Of a stretch of 64,000 nt of DNA, positions 39,969 through 49,345 are shown piece by piece. The DNA comes from Perlabentimonas sp041656735 (GTDB lineage Bacteria > Bacteroidota > Bacteroidia > Bacteroidales > Tenuifilaceae): positions 1 through 64,000 of the forward strand of contig JBBACY010000014.1 of NCBI GenBank assembly GCA_041656735.1. The letters run 5' to 3'. Under the pieces are notes generated by a model. That model did no database searches and was not told the DNA's origin. It saw only the letters and a list, made by a program, of their open reading frames with translations. Each line of letters begins with the position of its first letter. Position 1 is the stretch's first letter. The position numbers and the translations under genes were made by a program.

Positions 39969-41689
39969 TTTAAACTATTCTTGATATCGGGAATGTTGCC
40001 TTCGAGAGCCTCAGGCAACGGCGGAGCCTCAGGCAACGGCAGACCGGTGGCTGAGGCTCTCGAAGCCACGAAGCCTAATCCCTTTAAATTATCCTGAATT
40101 TCGGTTTCCAATGTTCTGCTTTCTGCAAAAAGGTTGTTTAGGTTTTTTTCAAAGCCTTTCATTTTGGTATTAAACTCTTCCGCTGTAATGTCCACATATT
40201 CAATTTTCACTTCAAAATATTGCCCTGCACTCAGCGAGTAGTTTTTTTGTTTTATTTCATCGTATTTCACCACTACCGAAAAATCTTCAAGTGCTTTCTT
40301 GTTGTTGAAAGTGTCTATAATTTGTTGTTCTTCTTGTGTGGTTAAAACGGTTTTTTGGCTTTTACCCTCTTTTACTGTTTCACCCAAATTAGAAGCATCA
40401 ATCAGCACGACATCGCCTTTGTTTTTTTTATCCATAAACACTATGGAAACATTGGTACCTGTGGTGGCAAAAATATTGCTTGGCATACTTACCACGCCTG
40501 CCAGCATTTTGCTTTCAACCAACTTTTCACGGATTTTTTTATCAATGCCTGCTTGTGCGGTAATAAAACCTGTGGGAACGACTACGGCTGCTTTGCCATT
40601 TTTGCTCAACGAAAAAATAATGTGCTGCAAAAACAGCGAATATATCGACATTTTATCTTTGGCTTGCTTGGGTATATTTGGTATTCCTGCAAAAAAACGT
40701 TCGTGGTATTCTTTGCAATCCAAATCGTTGCGGTAATCCGAAAAGTCAAGTTTAAAAGGTGGATTGGAAACTATAAAATCGAATTTTTCCAACGCTCCGT
40801 TTTCGTTTTTATGGTAGGGATGCGAAATGGTATTACCCTGAATAATGTTTTGAATGGAATGCACCAGATTGTTCAAAATCAGGTTCAAACGCAACAAACT
40901 TGATGATTTTTGGCTGATGTCCTGCGAGTAAATGGTGCATTTGTCTTCGCCAATGGCATGGGCAATGTTCATCAATAACGTACCAGAACCAGCCGAAGGG
41001 TCATAAACGGTTACATCTTGCACCGGTTCGTTTACCAAAATGGCAGCCATAATTTTTGCCACCGCATGAGGTGTAAAATATTCGGCGTACTTGCCACCGC
41101 TATTAGTGTTGTAGTCCTTTATCAGGTATTCAAAAATGGTGGCGTAAAAATCGAATTTCTGGTTAAAAATATGCTCAAAACTAACCCCAACCAATTTATT
41201 GATAATGGCTTTTGCAAAAGCATCACGCTTACTGCCATCGCTAATGTACTCGGTAAGGCGGTCGAACAAAACCACTTTTGCCCCGCCATCGGTTTTTACG
41301 GAGAAAATGTCGTTGTTGGTAATGGCAATGTCCATCAAGGTGTCGTCAAACAATTTGGCAAAATCGCTTTCGTTTTGTCTGCCAAAAAGTTCCGATATAA
41401 AATGCTGTGGTTTCAATTTGGCTGTGTCGGCTCCCAACTGCAAAAGCAACATTTCGTAATCGTCATCGGAATATTCAGCAATTACTTTTTCCCAGTTTTC
41501 AGCTTTCTTTAATTTGCTGTCGAGTTTCTTTACCTCAAATGCAAATTTGTCGTTCATAAATTTATACAGGAAAACCTGTGTAATTATTTTAAACTCGTTG
41601 CCATCGTTGCCCAAACCATAGTTTGCACTAATGCTTTTAAGGCTGTCGATAAGCGTTTTGGTTTTATCTTTAAAATCTATATCTGTCAT
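39965..41689 (-). CDS. hsdM: Type I restriction-modification DNA methyltransferase subunit
   Basis: 574 aa. N-terminal helical domain, then SAM motif I (VTVYDPSAGSGTLLMNI) and the N6-adenine catalytic motif FIVSNPPFKLDF. It methylates host DNA at the sites chosen by HsdS and is needed for restriction. The normal C-terminus appears to be ETEIQDNLKGLGF; after it the chain continues through a palindromic repeat (VASRASATGLPLPEAPPLPEALEG) into a short new end. Stop and GIY-YIG start overlap as ATGA. Confidence 0.96.
   Translation of the reverse strand: MTDIDFKDKTKTLIDSLKSISANYGLGNDGNEFKIITQVFLYKFMNDKFAFEVKKLDSKLKKAENWEKVIAEYSDDDYEMLLLQLGADTAKLKPQHFISELFGRQNESDFAKLFDDTLMDIAITNNDIFSVKTDGGAKVVLFDRLTEYISDGSKRDAFAKAIINKLVGVSFEHIFNQKFDFYATIFEYLIKDYNTNSGGKYAEYFTPHAVAKIMAAILVNEPVQDVTVYDPSAGSGTLLMNIAHAIGEDKCTIYSQDISQKSSSLLRLNLILNNLVHSIQNIIQGNTISHPYHKNENGALEKFDFIVSNPPFKLDFSDYRNDLDCKEYHERFFAGIPNIPKQAKDKMSIYSLFLQHIIFSLSKNGKAAVVVPTGFITAQAGIDKKIREKLVESKMLAGVVSMPSNIFATTGTNVSIVFMDKKNKGDVVLIDASNLGETVKEGKSQKTVLTTQEEQQIIDTFNNKKALEDFSVVVKYDEIKQKNYSLSAGQYFEVKIEYVDITAEEFNTKMKGFEKNLNNLFAESRTLETEIQDNLKGLGFVASRASATGLPLPEAPPLPEALEGNIPDIKNSLK
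40000..40065. repeat. Same palindrome family in the 3' end of hsdM
   Basis: The same arms CTTCGAGAGCCTCAG (40000-40014) and CTGAGGCTCTCGAAG (40051-40065), here with two copies of the 18-bp unit, read in frame as part of HsdM. Confidence 0.9.
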
Positions 41690-41692
41690 TTC

Positions 41693-42760
41693 TTATTTAT
41701 TATCTCCTTTTTTAAGCATCTTTTTTATTTCCTTGTCAAAGTCCGAAATATAGTTTTTGTCTTGAATAACCCGAAATTTATCGTATTCACTTTCGGCTTT
41801 CAATTTAGCTTCCAGCATATTAATTTTGCCATTATCTTTAAGCAAGGGATAGTCGGCAAGCTCTAAAAACTGAACTAAAAACTCATCCCAATTCTTCATG
41901 TTCATTACGGTTCGGTTTCTTGCCCTGCTTTCTGCCAAATCGAGGTACGATGTAACAATTCTTTCGAGCATTTTGAGGTGCTCTTCATTTAAATAGTTTT
42001 TAGCAATAACCACATCGCTTTTCAAAACTTTCCCATCGGGAGCTTGTTTCCAGGTTTTTAGCCCCATATAAATTTTTGTTGCATCCGCTTCGGTATAAAT
42101 AATCTCGGCGGCTGTTTTACCTGTTATTGCCCAATGTAATTTGTTTTGAACCGTTGCAAAAAAAAGTTTTGTAATATCGGCTTTACTATCGTAATCGGCA
42201 GATAGGGCGTAGATGTCGGTAATTTTTTGATATAGCCGTCTTTCGCTTAAACGAATTTCACGAATGCGTTCAAGCATCTCGTCAAAGTAATCGATGCCGA
42301 AATGTTTTATTTGCTTTAAACGTTCATCGTCCATCGCAAAACCTTTGATAATGTATTCGTGTAGAATTTCGGTAGCCCATTTTCTGAACTCAATGGCACG
42401 ATGCGAATTTACGCGATAACCCACTGCGGTAATCGCACGCAAATTATAATATTTTACCTGTTTTATTTGGGTTTTCCCTTCAATAGCACCGTGTTGAGTG
42501 GTGTGTCGGAAATCCCGACATACCCTGTTTTCGTCTAACTCTCCATCAGCAAAAATCTTTTTTAGATGCTCGCTAATTGTTGAACGACCTTTTTCAAATA
42601 GTTCGGCAATGAGTTGTTGGGTGAGCCAAAGCGTTTCATCCTGAAAATAAACATCAATATTTACTTTCCCATCTTTTGTCTGAAATATGACAAAATTCTG
42701 ATGGAGTTGTAAATCATCTTTTTTATCGTTGTTTTTAGATAGCTCTTCCATAAAATTCAT
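41693..42760 (-). CDS. RhuM-family (virulence/Fic-like) protein within the type I operon
   Basis: 355 aa. The RhuM/virulence-protein fold is plain: IDVYFQDETLWLTQQLIAELFEKGRSTISEHLKKIF (a winged-helix-like part), RHTTQHGAIEGKTQ, YYNLRAITAVGYRVNSHRAIEFRKWAT, and the C-terminal GKTAAEIIYTEADATKIYMGLKTWK with NYLNEEHL. Named after a Salmonella pathogenicity-island gene; the biochemical role is unknown. Such genes often travel in type I restriction operons. It overlaps hsdR by 26 nt and ends 3 nt before the hsdM start. Confidence 0.92.
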   Translation of the reverse strand: MNFMEELSKNNDKKDDLQLHQNFVIFQTKDGKVNIDVYFQDETLWLTQQLIAELFEKGRSTISEHLKKIFADGELDENRVCRDFRHTTQHGAIEGKTQIKQVKYYNLRAITAVGYRVNSHRAIEFRKWATEILHEYIIKGFAMDDERLKQIKHFGIDYFDEMLERIREIRLSERRLYQKITDIYALSADYDSKADITKLFFATVQNKLHWAITGKTAAEIIYTEADATKIYMGLKTWKQAPDGKVLKSDVVIAKNYLNEEHLKMLERIVTSYLDLAESRARNRTVMNMKNWDEFLVQFLELADYPLLKDNGKINMLEAKLKAESEYDKFRVIQDKNYISDFDKEIKKMLKKGDNK

Positions 42761-45700
42761 TCAAATATTCGTTTACCACCAAGTTGTTAATGTACTTCGA
42801 TGATTCAGCGTTCAAATTTATATTGTTTTTGTTTTTGAATTGATCAATAACCAATCGCATCATTTGGGTTGTGAAATAGCTTTCATTATCTAACAACCTT
42901 GTGTTTTGTAGCACTTGCAAATCTGCATCTTGCTTTACACTTTTTAATGCTTCAAAAATCTGACTTTCTTTTTGTGATAATGTGCCTTTCTCAACCAAGC
43001 GTTTGTGGATTCGGGCATATTTTGGGTCGCTGTCGTATTTGTCTTTCAATAAATTGTTTTGGCGGTTGAGTTCTTTTATTTTCTCATAAATTTTCGTCAA
43101 TGCACCAATGTTTTGCCTCATTTCGTCTTGTGTAATTTCGTCAAGATTTTTCTTGTTGAATAAGCGTTTCAATTCTTCGTACAACGAAACAAATTCAGGG
43201 TCTTTTTTATCAAAATTACTTGCCAAAGTTTCACGAGTTTTCCGCAAAGTATCTTTTAGCTCATCGGCTAAAATCAGTTCTTCTTCCGAAATTTTGGTAA
43301 AGTGAAACAGCACATCTTCCAAAGCAACATTCAGTAAATTGGTATTGTCGATGTTGTTTTTTAATGCCTCCTGCGTATTGAGTAGATTTAAATGATTTTC
43401 GGTTTCACGGTAAAGTTGTGCCAACTTTTTGAAGTCAATTTTTTCGAGCAAATCAAAATGACCGAATAAACGGATTAGATTGTATAAACTCTTGGCATTG
43501 CCCAAAGCCTTTTTAATGAGCAATACTTTTTCACGGTCTTGAATTTGGGTTATTTGTTGCGAAAACACCTCGGCATTGGTGGTATCGAAATAAAATAAAA
43601 TGTCCTTTATTTCCGCAATTTCTTTTTCAATTTCTTCTTTTGATTTAAATAAGTCGGAGTAAAACTCCATTTCATCGCCCAATTCAGCTTGCAATTCATC
43701 AAAATATGCTTTATTGGTTGCGTCAAATTCTGCTCTAATATCAGCAAAATCAACTACATAGCCATATTTGAAATTTTTATATGTTCGATTAACCCGTGTA
43801 AGTGTTTGCAAAAGGTTGTGCCGTTTAATAACCCGCCCAATGTATAATTTCTTTAACCGTTTGGCATCAAAGCCTGTTAAAAGCATGTTGTAAACAAACA
43901 AAAAATCAATTTCTCCCTCTTTAAAATCTTCAACTAAATTTTTCCGTTCTTGCGGAGAACCAATATCATGCAGAATTAAAGCAGCGGTTTTAACTCTATA
44001 ACTATGTTTAAGTTTAGACTTATAGTATGCTTTAGGTTCTGCGGCTTGCAGCAATTCTTCTTCTTGTTCCGATTTTAAAGCGTATTTTTCATTAAAAATA
44101 CGGTGCATTTCTTTTGCCTGGTCAGAACTGTCGCAAACCACCATTCCGCCAATGGAACTATCGGAAAAAGTCAAACGGCTTTTTTCAAAATCGTCCACGA
44201 TGTAGTCGAGCATTGGCTCAACAAAGTTGGTGTGAGCAAAGACTTTTCTCCTTTCAATGTCGCCTTTTAGAATCTTGATTTTATCCAAGGCATCTTTCAG
44301 CACAATTTTATAATCACTTTCAATTTCTTCTCTGATTAACCGAAGTGTATAACCATCGGCAATTGAAGCATTGTAGTAATATTTGTGAATGTAATTCCCA
44401 AATAAATCTTTCGAATAATAATCCTTTGTAATGAGTGGCGTACCTGTTAAACCGATTTTTATTGAGTTGGTGTCGGATTGCGTAAGGTTTGCCAAAAAAC
44501 TACCTTGTGGATTGTAACTTCGGTGTACTTCATCTAAAAAGTAAATTCGCTGAATACTAATATCGTAGTCTTGCTTTTGGGTTACATTAGCTTCTTCGCT
44601 GAACTTTTGAATGTTCACCACCGTAATTTCAGGCTTACCCGAATTGTTGTGAATGGCTGTTGTGGTTTTAATTGACTTTACAAAGTCTGCTCTTGAATCA
44701 ACAATATGAACAATCAAGTCACGAGCTGTAAATTCTCGTTTTGCCTGAATAAGCAAGTCTAAACGGTCAACAATAAAATAGAATTTAGGTATTACTTTTT
44801 TCTTTTGGAAATAATCAGTTAGGTAGCGAACATTGTAAAATGCCAAAGCAGTTTTTCCGCTTCCTTGTGTATGCCAGATAATTCCCTTCTTTATTCCGCT
44901 TTCTAATTTGTTTTCAATGGCTTTTGTGGCAAAAATTTGAGGGTAACGCATAATGTGTTTTTCAATTCTCTTTTTTTCATCCACATACGCAATAGCATAT
45001 TTTAAAATAAACGAAAGCCTGTCTTTTGAAAACAATGATGTTAAAACTCGATTTGTTGGCGTGTTTGGGTTTTTATTTGTCAGAAATTCTGGCGAGTTTT
45101 TTATAACTGCCAGATTGTTGTCTTTCAAAATATAGTTTTCTAAACTATCATCTTCAGCTTCTAACAACTTTTCCAAGTCCAATTTTTCTTCTTCTCTGAA
45201 ATAGTTGAATATCGGTTTTGTGTATGAAGGCGAAGCATAAAAAGCACCTTGTAAAGGTTCAATATCTCCGTTGTCGTACTCCATGTTATTGGAGAAAACC
45301 ATCAATTGCGAAATGTTTACAAACTTTCTGAATTTCTTGTTTTGGAATCGGTTGTTTATTCTTTCTCGTTCTGCAATTATTCCGTCTCGGTTGTTTGGTT
45401 TTTTAACTTCAATAAATGCCAACGGCATTCCATTGATTAAAAGAATTATATCGGGTCTGAATTCTTCGTCTCCGTTTTTATAAGTCAATTCGGTTACAAC
45501 ATTAAAAGTGTTGTTTTCAAAATTCTCAAAGTCAATCAGTTTTACTCCTGATTCACTGGTCAGTTTCTCAAAATAGGCTTTGCCTAAATCTTCATTGCTC
45601 AGTAAAAGAGAAATATCAACCAACAATCGTTCTGCTTGGTCTTGGTCAAAGTCAGGGTTGATTTTTACAATAGATTCTTTGAATATTTCCGTGAAAATAT

Positions 45701-45809
45701 TTGTCTCTGTATCCCAAACCGCATTATTCAGCGAAATATATTTGTAACCAAGTCTGCATAGGTGCAGTATGGCTGGAATTTTCACTCTTGAATCCTCGTT
45801 AAATTTCAT
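42735..45809 (-). CDS. hsdR: Type I restriction endonuclease subunit R
   Basis: 1024 aa. PD-(D/E)xK nuclease domain with FRPDIILLINGMPLAFIEVKKPN (D...E-V-K) near residue 120; helicase domain with Walker A HTQGSGKT (about 315-322), DEVHRS motif II, and TGTPL motif III; then VTRVNRTYKNFKYGYVVDF late helicase motif. C-terminal helical part binds the methylase. It translocates DNA and cuts when the complex meets unmethylated sites. First gene of the operon. Confidence 0.96.
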   Translation of the reverse strand: MKFNEDSRVKIPAILHLCRLGYKYISLNNAVWDTETNIFTEIFKESIVKINPDFDQDQAERLLVDISLLLSNEDLGKAYFEKLTSESGVKLIDFENFENNTFNVVTELTYKNGDEEFRPDIILLINGMPLAFIEVKKPNNRDGIIAERERINNRFQNKKFRKFVNISQLMVFSNNMEYDNGDIEPLQGAFYASPSYTKPIFNYFREEEKLDLEKLLEAEDDSLENYILKDNNLAVIKNSPEFLTNKNPNTPTNRVLTSLFSKDRLSFILKYAIAYVDEKKRIEKHIMRYPQIFATKAIENKLESGIKKGIIWHTQGSGKTALAFYNVRYLTDYFQKKKVIPKFYFIVDRLDLLIQAKREFTARDLIVHIVDSRADFVKSIKTTTAIHNNSGKPEITVVNIQKFSEEANVTQKQDYDISIQRIYFLDEVHRSYNPQGSFLANLTQSDTNSIKIGLTGTPLITKDYYSKDLFGNYIHKYYYNASIADGYTLRLIREEIESDYKIVLKDALDKIKILKGDIERRKVFAHTNFVEPMLDYIVDDFEKSRLTFSDSSIGGMVVCDSSDQAKEMHRIFNEKYALKSEQEEELLQAAEPKAYYKSKLKHSYRVKTAALILHDIGSPQERKNLVEDFKEGEIDFLFVYNMLLTGFDAKRLKKLYIGRVIKRHNLLQTLTRVNRTYKNFKYGYVVDFADIRAEFDATNKAYFDELQAELGDEMEFYSDLFKSKEEIEKEIAEIKDILFYFDTTNAEVFSQQITQIQDREKVLLIKKALGNAKSLYNLIRLFGHFDLLEKIDFKKLAQLYRETENHLNLLNTQEALKNNIDNTNLLNVALEDVLFHFTKISEEELILADELKDTLRKTRETLASNFDKKDPEFVSLYEELKRLFNKKNLDEITQDEMRQNIGALTKIYEKIKELNRQNNLLKDKYDSDPKYARIHKRLVEKGTLSQKESQIFEALKSVKQDADLQVLQNTRLLDNESYFTTQMMRLVIDQFKNKNNINLNAESSKYINNLVVNEYLNEFYGRAI

Positions 45810-46002
45810 ATTTCATTGTCCAAAATTTATAGTCCGTAAGATACTCAATTTCCTGCGGTGCATCGGCAAGAAAACTGCTCTTTTGTCCCGAAAAAATCGG
45901 GATGTGTCGGGGCTTGCAAATGTGCTGTTTTGTGCGTGGGCTGTTCATTTTAGCTTATTTCTATAACTGCAAAATTACCACTGTCGTTTCTTTCTTAGAC
46001 TT

Positions 46003-46133
46003 GTTGGTAACGTTTAGTATAAGAATAGTAGCCGACTGCGTGGCACTTTTCTGTCAAGTTACAAGAAAGTTGGAGCGGGCTACAACCCTTGAATTTACTA
46101 CTGAACCGGCTATTATTTTTATACATTGTTAGC
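46003..46133 (-). repeat. attC-like cassette-end hairpin, copy 2
   Basis: About 131 nt. Arms GTATAAGAATAGTAGCCG (46017-46034) and CGGCTATTATTTTTATAC (46107-46124) pair over 18 bases with two mismatches. The ends are GTTGGTAACG and GTTAGC, the middle holds CACTTTTCTGTCAAGTTACAA. It follows the RloB stop by 12 nt on the minus strand. The rest of 45810-46002 shows no gene. Confidence 0.65.
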
Positions 46134-46144
46134 AGTTGACCTTT

Positions 46145-46789
46145 TTATTCTATCAGCTTTTTTAGATTATCTGCTTCAAATAGGAGCTGCATTTGAGATA
46201 AGCCAGAATGGGGATTTTCAAATTCAAATACACCTAATTTATTGCAATTAGTAATTGCAGTCTTTAAATGTGGTCTTAGTTTAAGGTAAATATCGTTATC
46301 TTGCTTTGTGTAGTATTTCTGACTTTTTTCATAATCAGATAGGTAATTCCTCTTTTTCAATTGGGCAATAACTTTTTCGCAATTTTCATAATATTTTGAA
46401 GTCGTTTCAAAATGCAATAATATCCAAAATTCTAAGCAAGGATTATTAATTATTACATGAATATTTTCGTACTTTTTTTCTATTATGTCGAAATACTCTT
46501 TGAATTCTATTATTGCTGTTTTGCTTCCTTTTTTCGCTGAACGAGTTTCACTATCAATTACATCAAAATCAATTATCCAATAAACGTCGTTATAATCCTT
46601 CGATAATTCTAAAACTAATTCATATTGCTCTGCAAGTTTCTTCCTTTGAGGAATTTTAGGTTCTAAAGTAACATTAATTGACCTTTCATTCCTTTTCAGC
46701 ATTTGTATGTACCAAAATTCACATTCACCGTCAACGACAAATGCATATCTAATTTTGCTCTTTATAGGTATGCTTTTATTTCTCCTCAT
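46145..46789 (-). CDS. RloB-like protein (Toprim-type nuclease, AbiLii-like)
   Basis: 214 aa. FVVDGECEFWYIQMLK at the N-terminus has the Toprim-like glutamate, DVYWIIDFDVID gives the D-x-D pair and NPCLEFWILLHFETT is the RloB family signature. Always paired with an RloA-type ATPase; the pair is counted as an anti-phage abortive-infection system (AbiL in lactococci). The family's biochemistry is poorly known. Start overlaps the ATPase gene by 14 nt. Confidence 0.88.
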   Translation of the reverse strand: MRRNKSIPIKSKIRYAFVVDGECEFWYIQMLKRNERSINVTLEPKIPQRKKLAEQYELVLELSKDYNDVYWIIDFDVIDSETRSAKKGSKTAIIEFKEYFDIIEKKYENIHVIINNPCLEFWILLHFETTSKYYENCEKVIAQLKKRNYLSDYEKSQKYYTKQDNDIYLKLRPHLKTAITNCNKLGVFEFENPHSGLSQMQLLFEADNLKKLIE

Positions 46790-48086
46790 TAGTAATATCT
46801 ATATAGTAGTCACCTAAATTTGGCACACCTCCAAGTTTTCCAATTTTATATGCATTGTAAATATTACTGGTATCTCTGATTATAGAGCTGTCGAAATCTG
46901 CTAATGAATAAAGTTCTGTCGCACAACATTCAGATTTATCTGTGAACCAGATTGCATCATTTCTAAAAATGTCTTTGTTATTTAATATTTCTCTATTGTG
47001 TGTGGTAGCAATTATTTGAGATTTTTTAGAATTTACTAAAAATGATAATAGAAAATGAACAAATAAGTCAGGATGCAATGATGCTTCTAATTCGTCAATA
47101 GGGAAAATCACTGAATTTTTTATTAACATGCTTAAAATTCCAGCAAAACCGTAATACCTCATTGTTCCCTGAGATTCATATTCGGCGGATAATTTATATT
47201 TCACATCTTGCACAGTATGTTCAAATTCCAAATTAACAGCTGTAACTTTTCCTTTGTTTTTTAATTCATTGACTTTCTTGTTCGGAACTTTTATTTGTTT
47301 TTCAATGAACTCAAGAAAACCGTCTGGTATATCTTTTTCTTCTTTTTGAATTAATATATCAGAAATATTTAAATCTGCTTTCTTTAGGATATTAATAACA
47401 TCTTCTTTTTTTATCTTGGTGTCATCAATTCGAGAAGTTATATAGCCGTCAAGCTCAGTTCTAGTATAAATCATTGGTCGCAAATAGCTAGAAAACCAAT
47501 CAGTTACTTCTTTTAGTTCCTTTAGTTCAATATTAGTTTTAAGAAACCCCCCCAGCACGGTATTATTCCATAAAGTATTTGACTCTAATGTCTTTTCGAA
47601 TGTTTTATCCTTTTTTATTTTGCTACCAAAGGTAATTTGAGAGTATTGTTTATTTATATCGGTATTCCTTTTGAAAACGTTCGCTTTGTTAGGATTATAA
47701 AAATAAAGTTCTTCACGAACAATTGCTTTTTTATTAAATTCAACTTCATAATAATAACGAATTTCATTCTGTATAAAATCTAAAGCGAGAATCGAATTGG
47801 ATTTCGGTGTTATAGAATCAAATAAAAAAGGATTGAAATCTAAAGGTTCTGTCTTTTTCTCTTCTGGCTCTAATACAATGTCTCTCAGGAAGTCAAGTGC
47901 CTTTAGAATTGTCGTTTTTCCCGATGCATTTGCACCATATATTAGTCCTAGTTTAAGAAGTCTCAATCCGCCAATAGCAGGTATAATATAATAGTCCTCT
48001 AGCTGGGTTGACTTATCGGCTTCGAAAGATAATTCTTGTTTATCTTTTATTGAGCCAAAGTTTTCGATACTGAAATTGATAATCAT
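46776..48086 (-). CDS. RloA-like AAA ATPase (AbiLi-like)
   Basis: 436 aa. ABC/SMC-type ATPase with Walker A LIYGANASGKTTI near residue 50, a long middle insert, a signature region and Walker B PIDELEASLHP, then TTHNREIL with the switch His. This is the RloA/OLD-like ATPase form found next to RloB. In the infected cell it is thought to control the partner's nuclease. It starts the second cassette block. Confidence 0.9.
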   Translation of the reverse strand: MIINFSIENFGSIKDKQELSFEADKSTQLEDYYIIPAIGGLRLLKLGLIYGANASGKTTILKALDFLRDIVLEPEEKKTEPLDFNPFLFDSITPKSNSILALDFIQNEIRYYYEVEFNKKAIVREELYFYNPNKANVFKRNTDINKQYSQITFGSKIKKDKTFEKTLESNTLWNNTVLGGFLKTNIELKELKEVTDWFSSYLRPMIYTRTELDGYITSRIDDTKIKKEDVINILKKADLNISDILIQKEEKDIPDGFLEFIEKQIKVPNKKVNELKNKGKVTAVNLEFEHTVQDVKYKLSAEYESQGTMRYYGFAGILSMLIKNSVIFPIDELEASLHPDLFVHFLLSFLVNSKKSQIIATTHNREILNNKDIFRNDAIWFTDKSECCATELYSLADFDSSIIRDTSNIYNAYKIGKLGGVPNLGDYYIDITNEEK

Positions 48087-48227
48087 TTCTTTTCTTGTTT
48101 TCTATGCGATTACAAATATACAGCATTAAATCCTAATATTTTTAATATTTAGGCATTATTATGAAAGTAAATTGCAAATATGCGGGCAAATCTGTCTGAG
48201 AGTGTCTTTTTTTAGGTTTACTGCTAA

Positions 48228-48395
48228 CTAATCCTTAAGTGTACTCTCTAAAGTTATCTTAAATTCTTCTTCGGCAAGGTAGTTTTTAGCAACACCTATT
48301 TCTTGGTTCGTAGGTTTTTTTCCTTTAAAAGTAGTCAATCCCATAAAGGGAAGCTGTGCATTGGCTCTTTGAAAAATTAGTTCTGCTGCCGTGTG
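48228..48395 (-). pseudogene. C-terminal fragment of a RhuM-family gene
   Basis: Translated on the minus strand, 55 codons read HTAAELIFQRANAQLPFMGL, TTFKGKKPTNQEIGVAKNYL, then AEEEFKI... to a TAG stop. These match the end of the intact RhuM protein in this window (GKTAAEIIYTEADATKIYMGLKTWK and VVIAKNYLNEEHL). The upstream 250 residues are missing. The stop codon lies at a GTTAGCAG word on the minus strand like those ending the attC-like copies. Too short for ordinary gene callers. Confidence 0.85.
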
Positions 48396-48458
48396 ACCGT
48401 GCTATGACCAATGTAGCTAGTCTTGAACTGTTTTGAAAATCAAAAAAAATATGTAATA

Positions 48459-49304
48459 CTACTCCACCATCTCTACCCTAAAACCTTCGTTTCGTAGCAG
48501 GTTTAGCACCCCTTTATCGCCTCCCAAATGGCCGCAGCCAACAGCAACAAAAGTTATCTGGGCGTTACCCAGCTCAACTATTTTAGGTATCCAGTTCTCG
48601 TTACGCTTATCAATTAAAAACTCGCCAAACTGTTTAAACTCCTCATCGCTCTCCATCATAAATTTGTAAACTGCCTCGGCATCTCTACTCTTATATTGTT
48701 CTACAAGCAGCTGAAAATCTATCTTCGATTGGTTAAAATCGTCTATACTCTCCATAAGCATCCTGGTTTGCTGCTCCAACGGTATCAAATCTATGTAGCC
48801 AATTTGCTCGCCAATAGTTTCTAGCCCTCCCATAGGCTTTTGCTGAGTCATAGCCTGTTGCATAAAATGCAATTCGTACGATGCTGACTGGGCTCCAATT
48901 ATCTTTTGTAGTAAAAAAGAAGAAAGCATCAGAGGCTTTACCTGCTTTAACATTTCTATTGGTAGCTGTAACGAATCGGCAAAGAATTTACCTAACCGCT
49001 GGTATTCGTCAGTTGTAACTATTTTGTCAATGCTATTATCCTTCATCATCATAGCAGTTTGAGCCTCTAAAGCCATGGTTGGGCTAGACATGTCAATCTC
49101 TAAAACAAGCTTTTGGGCCTCTGCAAATTTTTCTATCACCGCTGCATCAATAAAAAAATCATCCTGAGGCAGGGCGTGTATCGTTCCATAAATATATACG
49201 GGGTACTCCGTTTTTTCGCCAGTAACCTTATAAAGCAACGATTGGGAGAAAACACCAATCGAAATTAGCATCAGTGCAACTGATGTAAAGAATGTTTTTA
49301 GCAT
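48459..49304 (-). CDS. TraB/GumN family protein, secreted
   Basis: 281 aa with a signal peptide (MLKTFFTSVALMLISIGVFSQ). The TraB/GumN markers are present: the first GTIHALP, later GGLETIGEQ, and the conserved end FVAVGCGHLGGDKGVLNLLRNEGF. Members have a metalloprotease-like fold with His/Glu ligands but no firm substrate. It begins 41 nt behind the PorE-like gene and is probably co-transcribed with it. Confidence 0.92.
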   Translation of the reverse strand: MLKTFFTSVALMLISIGVFSQSLLYKVTGEKTEYPVYIYGTIHALPQDDFFIDAAVIEKFAEAQKLVLEIDMSSPTMALEAQTAMMMKDNSIDKIVTTDEYQRLGKFFADSLQLPIEMLKQVKPLMLSSFLLQKIIGAQSASYELHFMQQAMTQQKPMGGLETIGEQIGYIDLIPLEQQTRMLMESIDDFNQSKIDFQLLVEQYKSRDAEAVYKFMMESDEEFKQFGEFLIDKRNENWIPKIVELGNAQITFVAVGCGHLGGDKGVLNLLRNEGFRVEMVE

Positions 49305-49345
49305 AGTTTTTTAATTAGTTGAAAAAATGAACCTAAAACACTTCA

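Noticed and set aside
40355..41512. Long plus-strand frames (182 and 164 codons) over hsdM
   Set aside because: Antisense shadows of hsdM, Phe- and Cys-rich, without any family likeness.
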